A stretch of DNA of 64,000 nucleotides from Oegoconia quadripuncta (Eukaryota; Arthropoda; Insecta; Lepidoptera; Autostichidae), in contig OX438759.1 in the NCBI GenBank assembly GCA_949316235.1, positions 11,755,618-11,819,617 of the forward strand. Reading direction: 5' to 3'. Position 1 is the stretch's first letter, and each line of letters opens with the position of its first letter. Shown piece by piece: positions 11,801 through 26,800 of the stretch. The position numbers were made by a program, and so were the translations under genes. The notes under the pieces are model-generated. The model worked only from the letters and a program-made list of their open reading frames with translations, was not told where the DNA came from and searched no databases.

Positions 11801-14800
11801 CCTAATTTTCATAGTAGCTTCTTTGTATGCATGATATAGAGACTTGCAGTGACTATCTAATTAAGAAATAATGTAAATGGTTTGTATGTATGCATGTACA
11901 TACAACATGTTCCATATCTTCCGATAATGCACTACGTTCGAAATGGTGCATATATTACGCAAACCAAAGACTTTAGCAATCATCAACTGTCTACAAAAAT
12001 TGAGGATTGTCCTTAGTGCTCTTTACATTATTTCTTAAATATTTCTACTTACGCTTTTTTACCTATTAATTTTTACTTCTTTTCATCAGCTTGTAGGCTT
12101 GAGAATTAGAAGATCTTGAGCATGGCCAGTGTGCATATTAAAAGGTAATTCTTATATTTACGTAGTTTAGTTTTAACATTACAATGGTGTCGATTCGGAT
12201 GTACAACGAACTAACTAAATTTAAAGCAGATACATCCTTTTCTAACACTATTAACATGAAAGGGACGACTATAAATTAAGTCCTGTCAAATTAAGTTAAG
12301 AGCTGTCAAAACGAGTCGCTCCATAGTATTTTAATCGTGACGTCGCTAGGTGTACACCTAATATTGATAAAGAAGTGCTTGTTTTGATCCTTTTACTTAA
12401 TTTGACAGGGCTTAATTATATGTCGTCCTTTTCATGTATTAGTGGTTAGAAAAGGATACATATAATTTAAATTTAGTTTAGTTCGTTGTACATCCGAATC
12501 GACACCAGTGTCAATTTTACATTTTAACCATTATATTTTCAACCCCCCAAAAGGTTCAATAAACTTCTTTGTATTTCTACATTACTACCTATTATTGAAT
12601 TGTTTGGGTTCATTAACGTTCTTTATTTATAAGATAAAAGTTTTTAACCAAATCCACTGGTGTGTATGTATGTGTGTAATTGGCATCATTTATTGGTTTA
12701 ATAAATAATGTTCGGTACATTTCACCATTATTATATTCCCGGTGTTCGGCCTGACTGGAGGCAAATTGAAGAAGCTTATACAGTAGATGAATACATCCTG
12801 AAGATGATGAATAAATCTATATTGATATTCTCGACTAATTCAGAATAATTTTAACTAAAAGCGATTTTTACGATAGTATGTCAGCATGATTGGTTGTATC
12901 TATATTTTTGCTTGAAATCATATATTTTATTGTTTATTTAATAATTCTGCTTATGCACTGTGATTAAAGACTTCGATACTTTAGATAATGTATCTTTCAT
13001 AACACTTATGCTAAACTTGCTAGGCACTTATTTTATGCGTATTATTTCATTACCATTAGAAGTGTTACGGAGATCGAGACATCTATTTGCTACAATAGAA
13101 AATTTAAGTTGTTTCGTTTTACATACAAAAGTATTTTATCGTGTCTGTTATTTATTATTGTTAAAATTTCGTAGTCTGTTTACGCCGTTTAGACATAATT
13201 TTTTCTGTACAATATGGAAAACGGACCTTTTTTTGTACTGCGCTGTTAAGGGTGGAATAAGCGCCAACTGCCTCTATCATTTTCCAACTCTATCACCTTT
13301 CGTCGTCTGTCACGCCCCAGTACCTATAGTATAAATTCATCCTCATATAACAGACCATCTGCCGCTGAGAATTTTAATACTTCTCAATCTGCTGCACATA
13401 TGCACATGTGTGTAACATTTTTTTTGATTTTACCTAACAACTTGAAAGAAAGACGAACTAACACTTTCACAATAATATAAATTAATTAAGGCTATTTTAC
13501 AGACTATATTTATATTTAGTAAACACCTAAACAAAAATTTGTCTGACTTGCCTCTAGGTGGTCATGCTCTTGAATGAAAAATCTGGGCCAACTTTCAAAT
13601 CGCCTATATTGAACTGTTATATGTAATAGCCGATTACTTTTTTCGCGATTCCTTTAGTCGGTTCCATGGAAAATGTTCCATCGTTACTGCAGTAACGAAA
13701 TTGTACCTACTTGTACATTAGTACGTACCTATATTGTGAGAGCCGAACGACAAGCATTTTAAATTCCAGTATGAGAAAGTTTCTCTAGAAAGAAATCTAT
13801 GGATGGCCAGGCGAAAAGCGAGGCACTAATAGTGGAATTATTGTTACACCATACAGCAGTGAACCTAGAGGCCCACGTGAAGTCTCTCCACATCACATTG
13901 GCGTACCATTTCGACGTGTCGGCATATGACAAGCTGAAGACCCTCTTCGATGAGATGCAGTTGGATAGCGCTAGCTCTAGTTGGGAGCTTCGCCTATATT
14001 CGCGGGATCCCAGATTTGCTAACCATAAGGTAACTTTATAGTCGGAATTTATTATTATCGTTCGGCCTATTGATTAGTATTTCATCGTGCTATAAATTTG
14101 ATGTCCAAGAACGGGATGCAGTTCACAACCGTTTGGGGTAAGCTCATTCAGCTCTTCCTGGCTGACGTGCCGGGGTACTCACCCACAATATGGGCAACCG
14201 CCTGCTCCGGACCGTATTTGCACGTCAGTTTTTTCTTGAGAGTCCACTTGTAGAGGCGGTGGTTACACGCGCTACCTTCTGCATGGATCCTGTTTAGCGT
14301 CGTCCAGATCCGACAGTGTGGTGGTCTCGAACCCTGTCAGCGCAACGAACAGTTGCTGGTTCGATCGAATCCCATCCAGTTTGTGTAATGAATACGAACA
14401 TTTATTATTTTATGCAATTACAATTTAATGCATTTGTTAGTTTATAGGTAATTAATTACAATTACTTTTAATACTGCAATCTGGCTTCGTCACTAGATAA
14501 CGGAAGATCATACATAAATATTTATATGAACATCCGTGACTCGGGAATAAATGTTCGTATTCATAATACAAACATTTACTCCTCGCGGGATTCGAACTCG
14601 CAACTGTTGGTTTCGCTGACAGGGTCACTATCCACTACACACCGCACCGGTCATCAAATAAAAAATACACGACGCGCCACACACGAGATGTGCAATATGA
14701 TTTCTTTGTAACGTGCGAGCACGACGCAACCTAACGCAAGGGTATATGCTACTAAATAGACGCATATATAGATAATTTTTGACATATCTGATACATAATA

Positions 14801-17800
14801 TTGATCGATCGTACAGTAATGACTGGGAGAAAGGTAACAATATTATCTACCAACGATTGACTGAGACATGACAGATGTCAAACACGCTTCAAACTGATAT
14901 TTCTACTGTTGAAGTATCTTTCTTAATATCTTTATTGTACACAAAATTGTTACAGAAATATGCATTGTATATAAAATGTACAAAGGCGAGCTTACTCCGA
15001 TAGAGTTTTCTACCAGCAAACCTTAGAGATACATAGTGTTTATTAGATTGGGCAGAAAATAGTGTACACAACATTTGAAAATTATTTTATAAAAAATAAT
15101 TATAAATAAATACCCAAAAAAAAACGGAATAAATAAATAACATTAATATAACCTATCCAATATAAAAATAAGTATATACGTTAGCAATACTCATGTTATG
15201 GTAAATAATTTTTATAATACTGAGTGAACTGACTGAAAATAATCTTTTCTTCCTGGCACTGAACTTCAAGCTTGAACATGCATGTATGACCGAGTGATAC
15301 AGTACACAGACCACATTCTGTCAAAATGTATATTATTTTAATGCTGTTAATAATAAAGCATTTACAAACAAACAGCCTTGCAAACATGTTGGATCATCTG
15401 GCGCTGACATGTTCTGCTATTTGAAATATTGTTTCATGTGTGCAAAACTACATAACTACACACATGTTAATGCGATTTCCTTTGCAAAGTTTCAATATGA
15501 CCGTTTGAGCTGTTTAGACTGACTGACGTTTGCATTTATATTATTATTATGGACTAGCTTTCCTCCCGCGGTTTCGCCGACGTGGAAGAACTTTATCGTG
15601 AATATGTTTATTCCGCGGGAACTATTCCAATCACTTTATCGGGATCTTCTTAGCGAGTCGATGGCAAAAACTCAAATTCTTGGTGACCAGAATAATGTTT
15701 TAATCCTGGGTATGTTCTACCTATATACCAAATTTCCAAGACCTAATTATACTCGTAAGCATGTACTTTATATTTGTGATACTGCAATAAACATAATACA
15801 TACTGTCGTATTTATAATATTAGTTACATATAGTTTTTCCGCAACTCCACGCTATATTGTGCCTAATTTAGTATGGATATATTGTTAATTATTCATCACC
15901 ATATCATACAATGTTGTCCGACGTAGGCTACCATCACTTCCCAAGCAGAAACTGACTAACGCGCTCCGAATACAGATTGTTCGGCTATTGTATAAATCAT
16001 TGAACCTTATTTTTTGTATGGGTCCATTATAAAAACTCTCATAAAAACAAGTCTCATACGAATGGCGATCAATATTGGGGGTTATTCAAGAAGCACCAGA
16101 ATGTTGTGTTCGACTTTTAGTTTGTCATTTATAACTATTAATAGTAAAAGGGTTAATTTCTTTATATTGTTGAGTTACGGGCAAACTCTACTTATAGCGC
16201 CGCCATTTGTATCAGATGGTCCCTAATCCTTGTATAGTTAGGCAGTGCAAATTCTTGGTACCTACACCGCGAAAAAAATGAGTATACAGGTGAGTTTTTT
16301 ACCGTAAGAAAAAAAATAGGGCATATTAGGTAAGTGAAATAGAAGGTATTGGCATGGGTAGTTTAATTTTTTTGTTCAAAACCATACACCAGAATAAAGA
16401 GCTGTGTCATTTGATGGTCGCGTTTGTAGCCTATCCCACATAATTACATCATTTAATAAGAAAAAAACTGGACAAAATATGAGTTCCAAATAAATTTCGC
16501 ATGATAGGTACCCTACGAATCCCGCCAGTCGCATATCTATATATAAACTACCTATGCCAATAACTTCTATTTCACTTACATAACATGCCCTATTTTTTCC
16601 TTACGGTGAAATACTCACCGGTATAATATTGTGAGTATATTACGTACAGTCATGCTTTGCTAATAGCGGCTCTATTACTCAGAAGTAGGGGGACTTTTGG
16701 AGTTGAAATGCTCCTCCGAATTTTCGAATTCTTAAATCGGAGTGAATTTTTGTCGTAATTAAAACAAGTAATAAACAATCAGGTTAATCGGTGAATTTCG
16801 CTTATCGCGCTACAACTTTTCTATCGCTCGAAAATTCATAAAATGAACTATAGGTAGGTAATCCTGATTACGACCAATGCCCGGAAGTGAGGTGATATGG
16901 GCTGAAATTTATTGACCAATTTTCACGGTTTACCTGGATTTGAGATTTATCAAGTCGAATTACAATTGACTGCTCGACAAAAATTTAAAATTAAAAAAAC
17001 TAAAGAACAATGATTAACTAAACCATCCATATAGACAAACCAACTGGGTTAAAAGCTAAAAATACTCGAAACGGCTTAACCGAATTCCATCAAACATCGC
17101 TAAGAACTAGCTTTCGAAAATCAACCATTTTTAAATCGGTCGTTTTGACACTACATACCACAGACAGACAGACTTCAAACTTAACACACCTCTCTTTTGC
17201 GCAGAGAGTTAAAAACAGTAAATGACAAAGTATAAATAAATGCTACAGTTACATAGGTACAAATCTTTCGAACAGTTTTAAGAATTGGTCATCTATATCC
17301 AAAATGGGATCGCTTGGCCTCCCGATTTTTATTTCTCAGATCTCAGTCGGTTCTGTGCCGTTGTGGAGGTCGTAGGTTTATATTTCGGGTAAGTTCGTTA
17401 GAAATCCGCAAGCATTTTAACAAGTAGGTCGCTAAAATTTGTGTAAGGTCTGCTAAGCTGCTATCCTGTTGCATTAATCAGATGACAATCTTGAAATTTT
17501 AATAATACGATACGAAAGGACGTTGTTAGGTGTCAGTTTTCACATTTTAATTATACTGGTTCGAAAACGGATGATACCACTAAGTTATTCGACAGTGTAG
17601 ATAAGGCTCTGTAACAATACATTTAATTCATTGCGGCGTTATTTTATTTAGCTTGTGCAATAGTATAAGACAAGAACATAGCTCTTAAATATAAGAGAGA
17701 GACAGAGAATAGTATTGAATGAGGCGAAATAAATATTACCAATGCTAAAGTTTTGACGGCTATATCTGTGTGTCTGTGGCACTGTAGTACCGGAGTACTT

Positions 17801-20800
17801 TAAAGACATTTTAGAATGCTGGCCTTTGTGAGATTCTTAGACCCGTATTAATAAACCGTTCCCAAGACTGAGGTGACAGTTGACGCTTGAAATCTGCTGC
17901 ATATTAAAATCGTATCAAATACAATTGTATTGAGACTGAGACGCGATCTTATCTCAAGATCGATTTATTAATACTGCCCTTAGTCACGCTTGATAGAAAT
18001 CTGACAGCCGTGTCAATGATATTTAGGTTTTAACACAATTGGAGGCATATTTGGATGATAACAGAATCTGGGGGGACTCTTAGTTATAATAAATATGTAA
18101 TTTAGACAGTACTGGGCCACAACAGAGATTTAAAATAACTAGAAGATAAAAAAGAAATAAGAATTAAAGTAGAGAAATAAGAATGCAATATATGCATTAT
18201 ACATCAATTTATCCACTCAACCGTTCGGCCCTCGAGGCCAAATTTCGGCCTACTGTCCGCTCCGCGCGATCGCACTTTTGTGCTGCGCGTACGGTGCCGT
18301 TTTTTTTTTTTTTTTTTTTTTTTTAATTGGAATGGGATCGCTCTTGACCTTAATCTGGACTAATGTCGAGATAAGGTCTACGATGGAATATTAATAAAAT
18401 GGATTATTAATAAAAAATAAATAAAATAATATAGCGACAAAAAAATAAGTAAGTATAGGTGAAGGAATCCAGATTAAAACAATATATAAACGAATACAGA
18501 AAATATTATTCTAGAGTACTAAAAACTGCGTATAACATAAGATATCGGTGAAAAATCCATGAAAATTTATATTGAAATCATACTCGAAATATCGCTACAA
18601 ATTGTAATAATTATGCATAAACGTACTAAACGTAACATACTAATCGTCGTGATCATTTTGATACATAATAAGCTCAGAAATATGTAAAAACATAATATTT
18701 ACTTACGACATAAATGTTGGCACACTGTTCTCTATAGATAAATGACTGAACGAACTAAGTTTGACATTTTTTTGTCTATGAGAAAAACCGAATACTGCCC
18801 TCTATGAACATTATGCCGTAAGATAATTTATTAGTGGTCGCACTGAATTTTTTTCCCCCTAACAGTTTTCAACTACATAATTATCTATAGTTCCTCCTAT
18901 TAAGGAGGAATTGTTTCGAACCGCATCAAGGTAGCGCGCATTGGTTACTGTTGTAACCACGGACAGTAGACTGGTCTTTTTTTTTGGTTATAGGTGTAAC
19001 CGCGGACGGTTGAGTGGCTATGATATGGCGCTCTAGATATAATCTGCTATGTATATTTTTGTTTTTTTTTTTGTTGGGGAGTACTTTGACCAGCAGTGGA
19101 CGTCTTTCGGCTAATATGATGATGATGATGTATATTTTTAGTTACAAGATTTATTTTGTCATGTCAGGTACACAAGGTGACGCAAGGGTACGCTCCGAAG
19201 GCCAACGACGAGTTGGAACTAGTGCTGGGTGACTACGTCTACATCGAGGAGAAAGAGTTCGAGAGCTCCACAGACGGTTGGGTGTTCGGGACCTCCTGGC
19301 TTACTGGTAAGACAATACAAAACTAGGCACTATTTAAAACCGTATGGGTATGACAAACACGTAACTCACTATCATCGTCAGTCTGTCCTAGTCCTCTGGG
19401 AAACTAAAATTTTTCTTAAAAATTTGTTAAAATTAACAAAAACCTATTTTTTTTTACCAACCAATAACTGCAATTTATTGGCATTAGTTCTACTCATAAT
19501 AAGTACAACTTACTAAAATCATAAGTTTGGTAGAGGCGGATCACGGGACATCTTGCTCCGTGGAGCGTACCCTTATGCCCCTGTCACGCTTTTTTTTTCA
19601 CAACTGGTTAGCACTTGACCTCAATCATACCTAATGTTAAGTGAAGATGAGGCCGAAGGTGGAAGGTTACTGACCCGGAAACTCAAATATTTGGGGAACT
19701 GGCTATCTTATCTCTGACAACCGGAACACAACAATGCTATTAACATTTGCTGTTCGTTCGGCAGATTTAGATAAGATGGTGGTAGCTAGCCAGGCGGACA
19801 TTTAAAATACCCTACCACCAACCAAACCGAGTACTAAACAATTACCCCGCTGGGGATCGAACCCGCGACCTCGGATTTGTAAACCCTATGTTTTTTAAAT
19901 TGAAAAATGCTCCTTCGTAGGAGCCTTTTTTCTTTCTCTCTTAATAAAACACGGGATCTTTTCTTCTCCTTGTTCCTCTGTCCTCGTGGTAATTACGTCA
20001 TAGTTACACTCGTGTGACAAGTTGGTGAGACGATAACTCGGACGGGTGCCGTCCTCCATTCACTCACCCAAAATAATAGAGAAGCCTTAAAAATTAATAC
20101 ACAAAGTAAGTTGTAAGTAAGATACACGAAACAGTAGTAGCTTGGACATACTGACTGACAGAGAAATGCTTAAGCCCTATTTTTATTTCCAATAGATTTA
20201 AATTGACAGTTGATATCATGTATTCTATTTATTCGTTGAAATAAATAGTTCTAGTTTGAATTATTGTCGCAAAGGTTACAATTCTGGAAGCCAATTTTAA
20301 GAAATACAACATAAAGTTACAATAAAAGAATATCAATAGAAACGTTAATTAGATCAATTACCGGCAATGGTGTCGATTCGGATGTACACCAACGCTAAAA
20401 CCAGTAGTCTGATTCTAAGTGAATATTTTTAGTGAACAAAATGTAACATCTATTTAATAAATTTTATCAAATTCAGAAATCATGAAACTCCTAATAATAT
20501 CGGAGTTACTTCTATAATAAAAATTTGGCACAGTTGTTGTCACAGTCACGTGGCTATTTTATGCGATTACTAATTCTCTAAAATAACCATCTATTCTAGA
20601 CGATTACTTTATAAAACTGGATAGTATACCCTAAATAGGAGCTTGCTACCAGCATTGATCAAATGAAATAACTTGTATGAATAATAATAACACCAATTAT
20701 AATAGAACTTTTGAAACTTTAAGAGGGCTTAATCCGCCCAGTGGCGTCCTCCAGTGGCGTCCAGTTGGGTAAACTAAGATTTATTTTAAATATATCTAGT

Positions 20801-23800
20801 GAATATCTAAAATATTGCTCCGATCTGCGCTGGAAAATAAACAATTTAAAAATATTGATAAAATAGGCCTCTTTTTTTTATAAATTTAAAAAAAATCCAG
20901 AATTCACGATTATTCGTGAATTCTGCAAAATAACCCCCATCAAAGCTACGAGTATTGGGTATTATTAAAAAATTAGCTTTTAGGCTTCTCTAGTGCTGCA
21001 GTTTTTTGATTTAGGTATTCTATATTTAAAAAGAAATCTTAATTTATCCAATGAGGGCTCTACATACTGGATGGAATAAATCCTCTTAAATGTACTTGAT
21101 TCAACCTCCATTCAACACCCACACAATAGAAACCAAGCATGGGCATGGTTGGTCCGGATATGGACATGCTAATAATCTGGAATCTGTTTAACTAACGATG
21201 GACTCGGCAACTACACTACCGTCAAAAGGTTTATTAATTAATAAGATCACAGTAACATTTTCATATATTCGAGGTTACTTTGCAACCTACCTTCCCATAG
21301 GATAGGAACCTTTCTATCCCATAGGATAGAATGGAATGGATGGACGGGATTAATCGTGGTGTGATCTAAGCGAATGGAGGAGGTCCAAATCGCAATAAGC
21401 ACCCAACCGATCAGAAGAGCTGTTTACTAACCGTTTGTTCATAATAAATAGCAGAAATGGCATATGTTTGGAAATCCTAACTAAGCGCGATCCACAGGGT
21501 CTCGTCTATCTAAATGACTGATGTGATAAGTTGAGTTTCTATAACGATCTGCCCTTATGTAACTTCATCGGTATGGTCATCGATTATGTTGACCAATAAG
21601 AAACGGTCAAATTTACGAGCGAATGATTAGCCAACCAATCACACGTCAGAACCTAATCGCTGACAACATCGGTTTAATTACATATTAGAAGCCCTGGGCG
21701 CCTCTCCGTAAAAAGACTGCGTGTAATTAGCGACGCGCTTTATTATTTACATCTCTTTCCGACCAACTTACATGTTAATAGGGGACGATGATGGCACGCG
21801 CCAATTACCCGCAAAACCCTGCTAGACCTCCTCTGGTTGGCCATCATTAATCCTGTAAGACATTTTCGATAAATTGTTTATTTAATAAGAAAATGATTTT
21901 TAAAGAGTGGCTCTAGTGCTTTAGGCCATTATTGGGAGTAGAAATGCCCTTAAACTGCCGAAACATTCAAACTTAGATAAAGATGATTGTAATTTACGGT
22001 ACCCCAACAATAATAACATGATAATAAACAATAATTATTCATTTAATTCTGAGAAGTGCGTACAAAGTACGCGCAGTAAAATGTGTACTAAGTACATACT
22101 ACAGTAGCTGTTATTATAATTCTCAAATTCCTAATTGACGTAATTACATGTACTGGTGTAACTTGTATAACCAGCGGAGTTGGCTAGTATCACCACAATT
22201 TATTTTTGTTTAGTGCATTAAACCAAACGCCTGCGGCCCGCACCGCTGAAATTAAAAAAGAACTAGCCGTGCAAATTTTAACATTGGCTGTATAAATGTT
22301 CTAACAATCAGTGTGTTGTTGCCTTATCTAATCAGCTGTTATGTCAGTTGTGTGCTACAATGCGAGCGATAAAGTGTTTCAAGCTCTTGAACTTGAGGAT
22401 TGGAGGTTAGTTTATTAATTAAGTGCACAAAATGTGTTTTATGCGTTTACTTAGCTGTTATTGAATCGGATAAGGATTATGGAAATGTGAGTAGTTTGTT
22501 TATATATGATAAACAATGTCGTAGATAACGAGTTATACAGCGCCGGTACGAGTAGAGTTAATGAGTTTTTCGTGTGTCCAATAATGACTCTCAATGAGCT
22601 AAATATTTTCATTATAAATTACACTAATGTGTAATTTTGCATCAAACACGATGGGTAATTAGTGTAAAGAAGATTATTGATTGCCGCCGTGAATAGAATA
22701 TCATTTACGCACAGTCGAGTGAAATAATAAGTAACTACCACTCAAAAATATACTGACCAGTACTTACCACCATCTTATCTAAGTCTGCCGCCAAGCAACA
22801 TAGTTAATAGAGTTGTTGTGTTCCGGTTGTTAGAGTTAAGATAGCCAGACAGTTCCGGATTACCACGCTTCTACTTTCGGCCTCATTTTCGCTTAACATC
22901 AGTTATGACTGAGGTCAAGTGCTAACTCGTTATGCATAAATGATACTGACTCTTAATACCACAGTCGATATACATATATAAGACAGATCATTAAATTAGC
23001 CATTCCGTTGAATGCCTAGGCGGATCTTAATGTAGGGTGGACATTTGCGCTTTAAGAGGGTTTATTCCGTACAGTGGCGTCCTCATTGGATAAGTGAATT
23101 AATTATATTTTAAAAAATCTCAATTTATCCAGTGAGGACGCCACTGGACGGAATAAACTCTTAACAGAAAGTTGTGCTGGGAGTGGGTTGATTATGATTA
23201 GCTTGTTTTAAGGTCCTTTGGATGTAACAAGCAGTTTCCTATAATGCTGGCAGTGTTCCCTATACGTTACGATCCGTCTAGGTACCAAATGATTGGCTAT
23301 TTCAAACATCTGCTTACGACATATACCTACATCTTATTGAAGATTTTATCGACTAACATATGTTTTTACACTCGACTGTTCACTGATTAACGCCAAAAAA
23401 CGTGACACAACATAATTTACATAGTATGTTTACCTCTTGCAATGTGCCCTTTATTGTTTCTAGTAGAATATACAGGTATACCAATTGTACAAGCAAAATA
23501 GTATTTACAAAACAAATACACGTTATTGCACGACAGAAACAAAATACATTTAAAAAAAGTTAGCAAACGAGTCCATTTGAACCCTGCAGCATGTAACAAT
23601 GGACCTCATAGAATTATATTGGTCATGCGATGTATTAGAAGGCGCACGGGGGCCCATTTTATAAAACTATGCAATTTTTTGTACAATTAGTAGGTATGCA
23701 ATTAGTCATAGCGGTAAGATTAATATACCGAATGCGTTTTTTTACCGTAATGAAAAAATGGGGCATATTAGGTAAGTGAAATAGAAGTTATCACACATTT

Positions 23801-26800
23801 ATACCTACATGTATGTGTGTCTCGCTAATTGGGACAAATAAACTATTCTTATTTTTAAGTTATTGGCATAGGTGGTTTAATTTTTTTTTTTCAAACCATC
23901 ATCGAAGTACACACCGGCCGGAGATTGTCATGCGACTGGCGGGATTCTTAGAGTTCCTATCATGCGAAATTTATTTGAAACTCATATTTTCTTCAAGTTT
24001 TTTTTGATGTATTTAATTTAATTATGTGGAATAGGCGACAAACGCCACCGAATTTGCTTCAATGAAAAATGATTTCGGGAAAATTGTGTAACGCATCTGA
24101 CACTAGGCTTTTTCGATAATGGTTTTAAAAAAAAATTAGCTGTGCCAATAACTTCTATTGCACTTACCTAATACAAACGCCACCGAATTTGCTTCAATGA
24201 AAAATGATTTCGGGAAAATTGTATAACGCATCTGACACTAGGCTTTTTCGATAATGGTTTAAAAAAAAATTAGTTGTGCCAATAACTTCTATTGCACTTA
24301 CCTAATATGCCCTATTTTTTCCTTCCGCTAAGTAAACTCATCCGGTATATAATGTAAAAACTTTTCGTGGAAGGCAGTTACGGCAGTAATAGCTTGAAGC
24401 TTGATATTATTTATCCCCCCTGACGTCACCATTTCGGCCATTTCCGATTTATTCCATGTCCGGAACTTAGCAATAGAAAGTAAGTAGCGATAGGGATAGC
24501 ATTCCAGTTTTTTTTTATTTAATCTAACCATATGCTAACGTTAGATTAGTCAGCATGTAGTTAGATAAAATGTTATCTGCTGATTAATTTGTAGATTTCG
24601 GTTATGTGAACTATGACGTCAGACGTATAAATTAATGTAGGTATTTTAAATTGTCGTATGGATAGGGCAATGTGTTACACAAAAAAAAACAGTGGAAAAG
24701 ACCCCTTTTCCAGATTATATTCGATATAATAAAATCTAAAGGTTCTGCTTCATCACAAGAGCTATTATTTATAAAAACTGAAACAATCATAATAATAATT
24801 CACAATAATCATAGCTCAGCCCCTCTATTCTAAATAGTTCATCATCATTTTGTACACGGACACGCATTTGAATTTTAAAATTTTCCGGTACTGAATAGAA
24901 TATCGATTTTCGAACCATTAGAATATGGTACGGACCCGTATTCCAGGAAACGCATTTAAAATTTGTAATCGATTATCGAACCTACGGGAACTGGTTTTCT
25001 CGTAGCAGTATTAAAAAGTAAAAATGCACAGCGTAATCAAGCAAAAGGTGTAATACCAAAATTGAAGATCAAAAAACAATCGTGATCTTATAAAATGAAT
25101 GCATAAAAATACTTTCAAAAAACATCACCCAGTAGCTTGTAAATGAATTTACAATAAAACTCAAATACGAGTACCTATAATGTTGTTTTTTTTTATGTGT
25201 GCGTATATGCAATAAAGTATTAAATTAATAAATAAAGTTCAGTACGTATACTAGTTATTGCAGTGCGTCTGCCTGGCATAATAATATACGTTGCATATGC
25301 GCAGGCAAGGAGTCTAACCTAGCTACCTTCCTACGGCTTGATATAACACATTGAAAGTTTTGCGCTCCTCGCTATGGTCGATTGTCAATCCAATGTTAAT
25401 TGCTTATTTATTGTTTAAAATATTTTTTCACGGGAAATCACATGTCAATTGCAACGGTCATTCAAGTCATTCAGGTCATAAACACGCAAGTCATTTAAAT
25501 ACTATCTATTGTCTTCTTCGTTGTTCCCAAATGTAATAATTGTAATATGTATTTTACCTAATATGTATTGAAACCGAGACTTATATAAATCCACAGACAC
25601 CTATCCTTTTGACATAATTAAGTTGCTTCTGAATCGGAGGGGCTAGTAACCCATCAAATCAATTAAGTTTATCGCATAGAGTATAGGTACGAGATATTGT
25701 CCTTAACGCAAATTTTTGCGATTAAACCCAAAACCTTATCATATTGCATCTTTACCTCCAAATATCTCGGGAACGTGACACTTTAGACTAGCATATTACT
25801 TGACATTTTTTGTCCATATAAGTATCCTCTATCCAAAATAACTTTCCTCGTGCGCGGAACTTTGAAGAATAATCAAAATGAGGGCTGGTGGATATGCCAC
25901 AAAGGTTCTATCCCCTTTAATTTAATTACGTGCATTTATCCGACTGCTCTTAAACGGTGAAGAAAAGTATCATGAGGAAACCTGCATGCCTGAGAAATAA
26001 AAATCAAAGGCATGTGAAGTCCCCAACCCACATTGGGCCAGCGTGGTGGACTATGGCCCATACTCCCTCATATACGAGGAAAGGCCTGTATCCCTGCAGT
26101 AGGATGTTTACGGGCTGATGATGATAAAATAATCCTTTAATAAATGTCATTTAAGTCAATTGTTGGTCCGTTTTAAATTGTCAGGCGAGTGGTTAAACAT
26201 TTTGGACCCTTTTTTTTATGCACAACGGGTTACCTAGCACTTCTCTGAAAGTTTGTTTATAATTTAGTGGCTTGCTTGTGTCGAGCAATATCCAGTGACA
26301 TGATAGATAACTGTCTATGTTTCACGACTCTACACAGCAAATATTGTAATCTATAACCGTTTATCTCACATTTTAGTAGATATTAGACAAAGTTAGCAAC
26401 AGCGATAAATGGCATCAGTGGATAAGCAGTGTATATTTTCCAGGTGTGAGCGGTTTCCTACCAGCAGTATATACCCAGCGTACGGCTGAATCGGACGCTT
26501 GGACCCTCCATCGCGCCTCATCGCTAGGAAATAACAACGGTAAGAAATATGTTTAACAGTTCATATTTTAAAAATATATTCCATTTACTCACCGATGTGT
26601 AGTTTTCCACAATCGAATTCGCAGTATACGTAATCGGGAAGTTATGCTTGTGTCATATGGCACATACAAAAATGTTGTCTTTTTAACCCCTGGTGAAAAA
26701 CGACGGTTAGACAACACGATACTCTTTATTGCGCAAAATAATTTACAATAATTTTTGATGATAACAATATAACACAATTAGGTTATATGTCTTTGTCCGG

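Noticed and set aside
12960..13334. Plus-strand frame of 124 codons in a UBASH3 intron
   Set aside because: It is Phe/Leu/Cys-rich without domain or splice signals, as expected for AT-rich intron sequence.
13799..13859. Open frame [18 protein letters not shown] upstream of UBASH3 exon 4
   Set aside because: It is in frame with the exon, but every upstream acceptor joins exon 3 out of phase or creates a stop. The acceptor at 13859 fits phase and homologues, so this stretch is treated as intron. An alternative internal start here cannot be fully excluded.
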